Positions 6,487 to 12,689 of a stretch of 13,198 nucleotides of DNA are shown here, in pieces. The stretch comes from Actinomycetota bacterium (lineage in GTDB: Bacteria; Actinomycetota; UBA4738): assembly GCA_005888465.1 (NCBI GenBank), contig VAYJ01000041.1, positions 1 through 13,198 of the forward strand. The letters are read 5' to 3'. The position numbers and the translations under genes were made by a program. The notes below the pieces were generated by a model that was not told the origin of the DNA, ran no database searches, and worked only from the letters and a program-made list of their open reading frames with translations. Numbering within the stretch: the first letter of the stretch is position 1; each line of letters starts with the position of its first letter.

Positions 6487-7044
6487 ATGGCCGCCTCACC
6501 TGCGACGCCGTCGCGCCCGGATGCCCCGCGGGCATCACCCCTCACCCTCCTCGCGGCCTCCCTGCTCATGGACGCCGTTGCGGGGTGGCTGATCATCGCG
6601 CGCCATCCCCGCATCGCGGGCCTGGCGGCGCTCGTCGGCGGCCTCGGCCTCCTCGCGGGGACCGCCGCCGCGCGCCGGGGGCGCGAACGATTCGCGGAGC
6701 TCATCGTCGACCGGCTGTTCGACACCGCGATCCTGGTGCCGCTCGCATGGGCGTGGCGCGTGCCCTCGCCGCGTCTGGCAGGGCTCGCGCTGATCGGGCT
6801 CGCCGCCTCGTTCGTCGCGTCGTACGAACGGGCGCGCGGCCAGTCGCTCGGGTACCGGGGACGCGAGACGCTCGGCTACCGCGCCGTTCGCGTGGGGCTC
6901 CTCGTCGGTGGCCTCCTCACGGGGTGGCTCATCGCCGCGCTCGTCGCCTTCTACGCCGTCACCCTCGGCGCCGTGGCGGTGCGCGCCTGGAACGTGGTCC
7001 TGCAGGAGCGCCGGTCGCGCGCTGCTCATGGGGGAGCTCGGTGA
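6487..7044 (+). CDS. CDP-alcohol phosphatidyltransferase-like membrane protein with degenerate active site
   Basis: A 185-residue, strongly hydrophobic protein with about five or six likely membrane segments. It stands where Mycobacterium has pgsA1 (phosphatidylinositol-phosphate synthase), and its middle and C-terminal parts resemble that enzyme: DRLFDTAILVPLAW (75-88) and SYERARGQSLGYRG (112-125) match the DRISDGAVF and SYIKARAEASGLRG type blocks. But the family signature DxxDGxxAR...GxxxDxxxD is broken. Residues 41-74 contain no Asp, so the two metal-binding Asp of DxxDG are absent. The third position appears to be E71, and only D75 (with the neighbouring D79) is kept. Normal catalysis is therefore doubtful. 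It may be an inactive paralogue, a scaffold, or a diverged enzyme. Start ATG 6487 has no Shine-Dalgarno. The stop overlaps the next GTG (GTGA), so it is translated with the acyltransferase. Confidence 0.65.
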   Translation: MAASPATPSRPDAPRASPLTLLAASLLMDAVAGWLIIARHPRIAGLAALVGGLGLLAGTAAARRGRERFAELIVDRLFDTAILVPLAWAWRVPSPRLAGLALIGLAASFVASYERARGQSLGYRGRETLGYRAVRVGLLVGGLLTGWLIAALVAFYAVTLGAVAVRAWNVVLQERRSRAAHGGAR

Positions 7045-7934
7045 ACCGCTCCGAGCGAACCGCCTACCTGACGCTGCGCGCCGCGGAGTGGCTCAGCATG
7101 CGGGTGCCGCGTTCGGCCGGCCTGTGGGGAACCGGGCTCTACCACCGCATGTCGCTCAACCGCTCGCAGGCGGTTCGCGCGACTGTCGAAGCGAACCTCG
7201 CGAGGGTCCTCGGCCATCCGCCCGAATCGCCGATCGTGCAGTCGGCGACCCGCGAGTGCTTCCGGCTCTACGGCCGCTACTGGTACGAGACGTTCGCGCT
7301 GCGCTCGATGCCGCCGGAGGAGGTCGACCGGCGCTTCGAGATCGACGGGGTCGAGCACCTCGACGCCGGGCTCGCGCGCGGAGGCGGCGTGATCGCGGCG
7401 CTCCCGCACATGGGGAATTGGGACGCTGCGGGGCACTGGCTCGCGCTGCACGGCTACCGGATGGCGGCGGTCGCGGAGGAGCTGAAGCCGCAAGAGGCCT
7501 TCGACCTGTTCCTTCGCCACCGTCGCGCGCTCGGCATGCGGATCGTCCCGCTCGGCGAGGGGCGCAATGTCGCGGGAACCCTGGTGGAGCTGCTCGCCCA
7601 GAACCACGTGATCACGCTCGTCGCCGACCGGGACCTCACGGGCCGCGGGGTGCCCGTCGAGATGTTCGGGGCGCCGCGGCTCCTTCCCGCAGGGCCGGCG
7701 CTTCTCTCGCTTTCGACCGGCGCGCCCCTGTGCGTCGCTGCGGTGTTCACCACCGAGGTGGGCTGGCGTTGCCGAATCGGCGAGCCGCTCACCGTCGAAC
7801 GAACCGGGAAGATGCGCACCGACGTCGCCGCGCTCACGCAGCTGGTCGGGGCCGCGTTCGAGCGCTCCATCTCCGAGGCGCCAGCCGACTGGCACATGTT
7901 CCAGCCGGCGTGGGAGGACGGCCTGGCCTCGTGA
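7041..7934 (+). CDS. LpxL/HtrB-family acyltransferase, PatA-like
   Basis: A 297-residue protein of the lysophospholipid acyltransferase superfamily (lipid A/PIM acyltransferase branch). The catalytic HxxxxD motif is H123-MGNW-D128 (LPHMGNWD), and ADRDLTGRGVPVEMFG (195-210) is the second conserved block around the substrate site. In Mycobacterium the gene between pgsA1 and pimA is PatA, which adds a fatty acyl chain to the mannose of phosphatidylinositol mannoside on the inner face of the plasma membrane. The same position here, next to a PimA-like enzyme, supports that role by inference. There is no clear N-terminal membrane anchor. The GTG start at 7041 overlaps the upstream stop as GTGA, with GGGGGAG at 7030-7036 as ribosome binding site. 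The end overlaps the next gene in the same way. Confidence 0.9.
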   Translation: MNRSERTAYLTLRAAEWLSMRVPRSAGLWGTGLYHRMSLNRSQAVRATVEANLARVLGHPPESPIVQSATRECFRLYGRYWYETFALRSMPPEEVDRRFEIDGVEHLDAGLARGGGVIAALPHMGNWDAAGHWLALHGYRMAAVAEELKPQEAFDLFLRHRRALGMRIVPLGEGRNVAGTLVELLAQNHVITLVADRDLTGRGVPVEMFGAPRLLPAGPALLSLSTGAPLCVAAVFTTEVGWRCRIGEPLTVERTGKMRTDVAALTQLVGAAFERSISEAPADWHMFQPAWEDGLAS

Positions 7935-9016
7935 GGATCGCCCTGGCGTGCCCGTACGCGCTGGACGCACCGGGCGGCGTGCAGGGCCACGTGGTGCAGC
8001 TCGCGCGGCATCTTCGAGGCAGGGGGCACGAGACGCTCGTCCTCGCCCCGGGCTGGTTGCGGCCCGAGGAGCCGGGCGTCGTGGTCGTCGGGCGGCCCGT
8101 GCGGATCCGGTTCAACGGCTCGGTCGCGGCGATCGCCCCCGACCCCCTCACCCGACGGACGATCCGCCGGGCGCTGACGGCCTTTCGCCCCGACGTGGTC
8201 CACGTCCACGAGCCCTTCTCGCCCAGCACCGGCATGTTTGCCGCGCAGGTCGCGGACGCGCCGGTCGTCGCGACGTTCCACGCCTACGCGGACCGCGCGC
8301 GGGTCGTAACGCTCGCGGCCCCGCTGCTCCGGCGGGTGTGGCGGCGCCTGGCCGTTCGGATCGCCGTGTCGAACGCGGCGGCCGAGTTCGCGAGCCGCCA
8401 CTTCTCGGGGCCGGTGCGGATCGTGCCGAACGGCGTCGACGTGGAGCTCTTCGCCGCGGCCACGCCCGCGATGCTCCCCGCGGGCCGACGGCTGCTGTTC
8501 GTGAACCGCCTCGAGCCTCGCAAGGGCTTCGACGTCGCGGTGCGCGCCTTCGGGATGCTCGCGCCCGAGTTCCCCGACCTGCGCATGGTCGTCGTGGGGG
8601 AGGGTGCGGAGCAGCGAACGATCGAGCAGCTCCCCGCGTCGATCCGCTCGCGCGTCCTCATGCTTGGTCGCGTGCCACACGCCGCGCTCGCGCCCTACCA
8701 CGCGGCCGTCGACCTGTTCGTGGCGCCCGCGGTCGGGGGTGAGAGCTTCGGCATCGTCCTGGTGGAGGCCATGGCCGCCGGCCTCCCGGTGATCGCCTCG
8801 GACATCCCCGGCTACCGAGAGGTGGTCCGCGACGGGATCGAGGGGATCCTCATCCCACCGCGCGACCCGCCGGCGCTCGCGGCGGCCGTCCGGCGGCTCC
8901 TCGATCGGCCCGAGGACATGGCGCGGCTCGGCGAGGCGGGCCGGCGCCGCGCGGAGCGGTACTCGTGGACGGCGGTCACGCGCGAGATCGAGGCTGCGTA
9001 TCAGGACGCCCTGTAA
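7931..9016 (+). CDS. GT4 glycosyltransferase, PimA-like (phosphatidylinositol alpha-mannosyltransferase)
   Basis: A 361-residue GT-B retaining glycosyltransferase. The N-terminal acceptor domain has the glycine-rich loop PGGVQGHVVQLA (14-25), HVHEPFSPS (91-99) and TFH with H117, which corresponds to an important PimA histidine. The C-terminal nucleotide-sugar domain has NRLEPRKG (192-199; R193 and K198 are likely phosphate contacts) and the E-x7-E motif E271-E279 (ESFGIVLVE). PimA moves mannose from GDP-mannose to phosphatidylinositol at the cytoplasmic membrane, the first step of PIM synthesis. The family and the gene order pgsA-type/acyltransferase/GT4 favour that acceptor, but a related GT4 specificity cannot be excluded. 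The GTG start at 7931 shares GTGA with the acyltransferase stop. The stop TAA (9014-9016) forms part of the proposed lemA -10 box. Confidence 0.9.
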   Translation: MRIALACPYALDAPGGVQGHVVQLARHLRGRGHETLVLAPGWLRPEEPGVVVVGRPVRIRFNGSVAAIAPDPLTRRTIRRALTAFRPDVVHVHEPFSPSTGMFAAQVADAPVVATFHAYADRARVVTLAAPLLRRVWRRLAVRIAVSNAAAEFASRHFSGPVRIVPNGVDVELFAAATPAMLPAGRRLLFVNRLEPRKGFDVAVRAFGMLAPEFPDLRMVVVGEGAEQRTIEQLPASIRSRVLMLGRVPHAALAPYHAAVDLFVAPAVGGESFGIVLVEAMAAGLPVIASDIPGYREVVRDGIEGILIPPRDPPALAAAVRRLLDRPEDMARLGEAGRRRAERYSWTAVTREIEAAYQDAL

Positions 9017-9019
9017 GAT
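9014..9019 (+). promoter_or_regulatory. Putative -10 box for lemA
   Basis: TAAGAT overlaps the TAA stop of the glycosyltransferase and lies exactly six bases before the lemA GTG at 9026. The spacing would put the transcript start on the GTG itself. No Shine-Dalgarno is present, which supports a leaderless transcript, although read-through from the operon is equally possible. Confidence 0.4.
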
Positions 9020-9025
9020 GGCCGC

Positions 9026-9577
9026 GTGGCGGTCGTCTGGGTCATCCTCGGGCTCGTCGCGCTCGCGATCCTCTCCGCGGTGTTCACCTACAACCGGCTC
9101 GTGCGCCTGCGCGTGCGCACCGAGAACGCCTGGTCCCAGATCGACGTCCAGCTCCGCCGCCGCTACGACCTGATCCCGAACCTGATCGAGACGGTGAAAG
9201 GCTACGCCGCGCACGAGCGCGAGGTGTTCGACGAGGTGACGCGGGCCCGGTCGGCTGCCCAGGGGGCGACCGGGGTCCATGCGCAGGCGCAGGCAGAGAA
9301 CCAGCTCACGCGCTCCCTGGGACGGCTGATCGCGGTCGCGGAGAACTACCCGCAGCTGAAGGCCAGCCAGAACTTCCTCGCCCTGCAGGAGGAGCTCACC
9401 GGGACCGAGGACAAGATCGCCTTCTCGCGGCAGTTCTACAACGACACGGTCCAGTCGCTGAACACGCTCATCCAGCGATTCCCCGCGAGCCTGATCGCCA
9501 ACCTTGGCCACTTCACCCCGCGCGAGTTCTTCCAGACCGAGGAGCCGACGCGCGGCGCCGTCGGCGTGCAGTTCTAG
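9026..9577 (+). CDS. lemA: LemA family protein
   Basis: A 183-residue LemA-family protein: one N-terminal membrane anchor (about residues 3-22), a short external N-terminus by family analogy, then a long helical-bundle domain. Family blocks seen are RTENAWSQIDVQLRRRYDLI (31-50) with PNLIETVKGYAAHE after it, the central AVAENYPQLKA stretch, and FYNDTVQSLNTLIQRFP towards the end. The biochemical function is not established; LemA is repeatedly found beside htpX or TPM-domain genes and is thought to act in the membrane envelope. Here it is followed nine bases later by an htpX-like gene, the common pair. GTG 9026 is chosen because it gives the complete anchor. An ATG at 9018 is out of frame. Confidence 0.94.
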   Translation: MAVVWVILGLVALAILSAVFTYNRLVRLRVRTENAWSQIDVQLRRRYDLIPNLIETVKGYAAHEREVFDEVTRARSAAQGATGVHAQAQAENQLTRSLGRLIAVAENYPQLKASQNFLALQEELTGTEDKIAFSRQFYNDTVQSLNTLIQRFPASLIANLGHFTPREFFQTEEPTRGAVGVQF

Positions 9578-9586
9578 GGACCGCCC

Positions 9587-10498
9587 TTGTACGAGCAGAT
9601 CTCGAAGAACCGCTGGAAGACCGCCCTGATGATCGTCGTCGCGCTCGTCTTCTTCGGCGCGCTCGGGTTTCTCTTCAGCTACCTCATCGTGCGCAACGGG
9701 TTCGTCGGGCTCTTGATCGCGCTCGCGATCTACGTCCCGTACAGCATCTACTCGTACCGCTACGGCGACCGGATCGTGCTCCGCGTATCGCGCGCCCGGC
9801 CCGTCACGCGCGAGGAGGAGCCGCGCCTGCACAACATCGTGGAGGGCATCGCGATCGCGGGGGGCGTCCCAAAGCCCGCCGTCTACGTGGTGCCCGAACA
9901 GGCGCCGAACGCCTTCGCGACCGGGCCCGACCCACAGCACTCCTCGATCGCGGTCACGCAGGGCCTCCTCGACACGATGGACCGGGTCGAGCTGGAGGGT
10001 GTGATCGGCCACGAGATGTCCCACATCCGCGACCGGGACATCCTGCTCGGGACCGTGGTGGCCACCCTCGTCGGTTCGGTGGTGCTGATCTCGGAGTTCA
10101 TGCTCCGGTGGTTCTTCTGGGGCGGCATGTTCGGTGGTCGCGACCGCGACCGCGAGGGCGGCGGTGAGGGCCAGGTCATCCTGGTGGTCCTGGGAGTCGT
10201 CCTCGCGATCCTCGCGCCGCTCTTCGCGCAGCTCATTCGCCTGGCGATGTCGCGTCGCCGCGAGTACCAGGCCGACGCCGAAGGAGTGCTGCTCACGCGC
10301 TATCCGCCGGGGCTCATCAGCGCGCTCAAGAAGATCGGTGCGGACACCACACCGATGCGCGTGGCGAACAACGCCACGGCGCACCTGTGGCTGAACCAGC
10401 CCTCGCGCGTGCCGGGCCAGGGCACGCATTGGTGGGAGAAGCTCTTCTCGACCCACCCGCCCATCGCCGATCGCGTCCGGGTTCTTGAGGAGATGTGA
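9587..10498 (+). CDS. htpX: HtpX-like M48 membrane metalloprotease
   Basis: A 303-residue integral-membrane zinc protease. Two N-terminal membrane segments (about 12-33 and 38-56) come before the catalytic domain. The zinc site is H142-E-M-S-H146 (GHEMSHIRDRD), with E226 of REYQAD as third ligand. Two further hydrophobic segments (about 152-180 and 197-217) flank a Gly/Asp/Arg-rich loop (183-195). HtpX degrades misfolded membrane proteins as part of envelope quality control. The TTG start at 9587 is favoured because the protein then begins YEQISKNRWKTAL, the typical HtpX N-terminus, and AGGGA (9576-9580) sits at a good distance; the next in-frame ATG would cut into the first membrane segment. 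It is nine bases after lemA and surely co-transcribed with it. Confidence 0.94.
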   Translation: MYEQISKNRWKTALMIVVALVFFGALGFLFSYLIVRNGFVGLLIALAIYVPYSIYSYRYGDRIVLRVSRARPVTREEEPRLHNIVEGIAIAGGVPKPAVYVVPEQAPNAFATGPDPQHSSIAVTQGLLDTMDRVELEGVIGHEMSHIRDRDILLGTVVATLVGSVVLISEFMLRWFFWGGMFGGRDRDREGGGEGQVILVVLGVVLAILAPLFAQLIRLAMSRRREYQADAEGVLLTRYPPGLISALKKIGADTTPMRVANNATAHLWLNQPSRVPGQGTHWWEKLFSTHPPIADRVRVLEEM

Positions 10499-10508
10499 CG
10501 ACGGCCCG

Positions 10509-10533
10509 AGGATCGTTGTAGGGCCCCGATCCT
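10509..10533. terminator. Inverted repeat after htpX (weak terminator or operator)
   Basis: AGGATCG (10509-10515) and CGATCCT (10527-10533) are perfect 7-bp arms with an 11-nt loop, 10 bases after the htpX stop. There is no T-tract, so an intrinsic terminator is uncertain. The proposed -35 of the next gene lies in the loop, so a regulatory role is possible. Confidence 0.3.
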
Positions 10534-10544
10534 GCCGGTAGGAT
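10516..10544 (+). promoter_or_regulatory. Putative promoter of the DUF3048 gene
   Basis: TTGTAG (10516-10521) and TAGGAT (10539-10544) stand 17 bp apart and match the -35/-10 consensus at three and four of six positions. A leader of about 40 nt would follow and would contain the good ribosome binding site GGAAGGAG (10571-10578). This is the most conventional promoter-plus-RBS arrangement in the window. Confidence 0.45.
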
Positions 10545-10591
10545 CCTCATCCGACCCTGGACGCGCCCACGGAAGGAGAAACCCCACCGCC

Positions 10592-11644
10592 ATGGCGATG
10601 ACTCGACGCGGCCGCCTGGTCACGAGCGTGTCGGTCGTGGCCGTCGTCGGCGGCGTGGTGTTCGGCGTCTCGGCCCTGGCCGGTCACGCCAAGCCGACGG
10701 CGGGGCCGTCCGCCGGCGACTCGCCCTCCGCCAGCCCGTCGCCGACGCCGCCTCCGGTCTGCCCGCTCACCGGCGTCACGCTCGCCCACGGCGCCGTGCC
10801 GAACCGTCCCGCGCTCGCGGTGAAGGTCGAGAATCTCCCCGAGGCGCGCCCGCAGACGGGGCTGGACTCGGCCGACATCGTGTACGAGGAGCCGGTCGAG
10901 GGCGGCATCACGAGGTTCATCGTCGTCTACCAGTGTTCGAACGCGGCGCGGATCGAACCCATTCGGAGCGCCCGCCTCACCGACCCCGACATCCTGGATC
11001 AGTTCGGCACGCCGATCTTTGGGTACGCCGGGGGCGTCGCGAAGGTGGAGGCGAAGGTGCACCAGCGCGGGCTGATCGACGTCAACTACGAGAAGGCCGC
11101 GAGCGCCTACCACCGAGATGGCAGTCGGTCGGCGCCGCACAACCTCTACTCGAGCACCCAGGCGCTGTACGCAGCCGCGCACACGAACGGCGCGCCGCCG
11201 GCGCCCGTGTTCACGTACTCGGCGCGCCCGCCGGCGGGGGCGCTCGTCGCCCGGACAGTGCACCTGCCGTTCTCCGGTTCCTCGGACGTCTACTGGAAGT
11301 GGAGCGTCAAGAAGAAGGCGTGGCTCCGTTCCCACGGGACCGTGCCTCACACGCTCAGCGACGGCACGCAGGTCCAGGCCACGAACGTCGTGGTGCAGGT
11401 GGTGAAGACGGTCCTCACCGACATCACGGACGCGAACGGGATGCCCTCGCCCGAGGTCATCGCCACGGGATCGGGCAAGGCCTACGTGTTCCGCAACGGC
11501 AAGGTGATCGTGGGGACGTGGTCGCGACCGAGCCTGTCGGACCTCACCGTCTTCCGCGACGCGAGCGGCAACCAGATCCCCCTCGCGCCGGGTACCACCT
11601 GGGTCGAGCTGCTGCCGAACACGATCCCGGTCACGTACTCCTAG
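10592..11644 (+). CDS. DUF3048 (YerB-like) exported protein
   Basis: A 350-residue protein. It has an N-terminal signal/anchor (basic MAMTRRGR, then hydrophobic residues to about 30), a Ser/Pro/Thr-rich linker (about 35-55), and then the DUF3048 region: CPLTG (57-61), NRPALAVKVENLPEARPQTG (71-90), DIVYEEPVEGGITRF (95-109) and the C-terminal subdomain (about 220-345). There is no lipobox cysteine at the end of the hydrophobic stretch, so it looks anchored or secreted rather than a lipoprotein like B. subtilis YerB. C57 and C115 might pair outside the cell. The function of DUF3048 is unknown; an extracellular, cell-surface role is inferred from the export signal. ATG 10592 is preferred over ATG 10598 because GGAAGGAG (10571-10578) is nearer. 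The stop shares CTAG with trpS. Confidence 0.9.
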   Translation: MAMTRRGRLVTSVSVVAVVGGVVFGVSALAGHAKPTAGPSAGDSPSASPSPTPPPVCPLTGVTLAHGAVPNRPALAVKVENLPEARPQTGLDSADIVYEEPVEGGITRFIVVYQCSNAARIEPIRSARLTDPDILDQFGTPIFGYAGGVAKVEAKVHQRGLIDVNYEKAASAYHRDGSRSAPHNLYSSTQALYAAAHTNGAPPAPVFTYSARPPAGALVARTVHLPFSGSSDVYWKWSVKKKAWLRSHGTVPHTLSDGTQVQATNVVVQVVKTVLTDITDANGMPSPEVIATGSGKAYVFRNGKVIVGTWSRPSLSDLTVFRDASGNQIPLAPGTTWVELLPNTIPVTYS

Positions 11645-12627
11645 CCCGGCGCCCCGATCCCCATCGCTGCGCGGACGCGAGCGAGCGTGCGCGACGCGAT
11701 CGCATGCGCCTTCGCCGCGCCGTCGGCAAGCGTCGCCTCCAGGCCTGCCTCGTCGGCCCGGAGCTTCTCGTAGCGCTCCCGGACCGGCGCGAGGTACTCG
11801 ACCACGGCGTCCCCGACCGCTGCTTTGAACGCGCCGTAGCCGAGGCCGGCGAACTCCCGCTCGATCGCCGCGGGGTCCACCCCGCGCACGACCGAGAGGA
11901 TCTCGATGAGGTTCGTGATGCCCGCCTTGTCCGGGCCGCGGACGATCTCTGTCCCCGAGTCGGTGACCGCGGTCCGGAACTTGCGCTGGACCGACCCGGG
12001 CGCGTCCAGGATGTAGACGGCGCCTTGTTCGGTGCTCGCGGTCGTGGACATGCGCTTGCCCGGTGACTGCAGGTCCTGGATCCGGGCGCCGACCGGCGGG
12101 ATGCGGTGCGTCGGCACGACGAGCGTCTCGCCGAATCGCGCGTTGAACCGCTGCGCGATCTCGCGCGTGAGCTCGATGTGCTGCTTCTGGTCCTCGCCGA
12201 TCGGGACCTCATCGGTGTCGTAGGCGAGGATGTCGGCGGCCTGCAGCACCGGGTAGAAGAACAGTCCCGAGGAGACGAACTGCTTGTGCTGGGCCGACTT
12301 CTCCTTGAACTGGGTCATCCGAGACAGCTCGCCGTAGGAGGCGACGGTCGCGAGCACCCAGCAGAGCTCCGTGTGCTCGCGTACGTCCGACTGGCGAAAC
12401 AGGATGCATCGCGCGGGGTCGAGGCCGGCCGCGAGCAGGATCGCCGTCGTGTCGTACAGGCTCCGGCGGAGCTCGGCCGGGTCCGGTCCGACCGTGAGGG
12501 CGTGCAGGTCGACGATGCAGTACACCGCGTCTCCGCGGTCCTGCCCCTCCACGTAGCCGCGGATGGCGCCCAGGTAGTTGCCAAGGTGCTTGCGGCCGGT
12601 CGGCTGGATGCACGAGAAGATGCGCAT
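11641..12627 (-). CDS. trpS: Tryptophanyl-tRNA synthetase
   Basis: Charges tRNA-Trp with tryptophan; a class I synthetase of 328 residues, the usual bacterial length. The Rossmann-fold N-terminus carries the HIGH-type motif PTGRKHLGNYLG (9-20). Further family blocks are VDLHALT, YPVLQAADILAYDTDEVPIGEDQ and HIELTREIAQRFN. The KMSKS loop is variant: GKRMSTTAS, i.e. RMSTT in place of KMSKS, in a context (STEQGAVYILDAPGSVQRKF) that I associate with a subgroup of actinobacterial TrpRS. The C-terminal helical anticodon region (about 225-328) is complete. ATG 12627 starts directly at the conserved MRIFSCIQPTG. ATTACA on the plus strand (TGTAAT on this strand) lies 11 nt upstream, with no Shine-Dalgarno. 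It is divergent from pdxS and convergent with the DUF3048 gene. Confidence 0.96.
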   Translation of the reverse strand: MRIFSCIQPTGRKHLGNYLGAIRGYVEGQDRGDAVYCIVDLHALTVGPDPAELRRSLYDTTAILLAAGLDPARCILFRQSDVREHTELCWVLATVASYGELSRMTQFKEKSAQHKQFVSSGLFFYPVLQAADILAYDTDEVPIGEDQKQHIELTREIAQRFNARFGETLVVPTHRIPPVGARIQDLQSPGKRMSTTASTEQGAVYILDAPGSVQRKFRTAVTDSGTEIVRGPDKAGITNLIEILSVVRGVDPAAIEREFAGLGYGAFKAAVGDAVVEYLAPVRERYEKLRADEAGLEATLADGAAKAHAIASRTLARVRAAMGIGAPG

Positions 12628-12638
12628 GGTTGCGTGAG

Positions 12639-12646
12639 ATTACACT
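12639..12646. promoter_or_regulatory. Overlapping divergent -10 boxes of trpS and pdxS
   Basis: ATTACACT contains TGTAAT on the minus strand (12644-12639; 11 nt before the trpS ATG) and TACACT on the plus strand (12641-12646; 43 nt before the pdxS ATG). The two boxes overlap by four bases, so the genes may compete for polymerase. Neither has a clear -35. Confidence 0.35.
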
Positions 12647-12654
12647 GGACCAAC

Positions 12655-12671
12655 CGGCCGACCTTCGGCCG
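12655..12671 (+). promoter_or_regulatory. Hairpin in the pdxS leader
   Basis: CGGCCGA (12655-12661) and TCGGCCG (12665-12671) are perfect 7-bp arms with a 3-nt CCT loop, five bases before the pdxS ribosome binding site GGGAGG (12677-12682). As RNA this would be a stable stem. It could affect transcript stability or translation, or be a protein site; there is no further evidence. Confidence 0.4.
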
Positions 12672-12689
12672 CGTTCGGGAGGGGTTCCG

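Noticed and set aside
7454..10456. A 1000-codon open frame on the minus strand across the glycosyltransferase, lemA and htpX genes.
   Set aside because: It lies antisense to three clearly recognisable genes, has Arg/Asp/His/Val-rich low-complexity sequence and no recognisable domain. Long antisense frames are expected in DNA this GC-rich.
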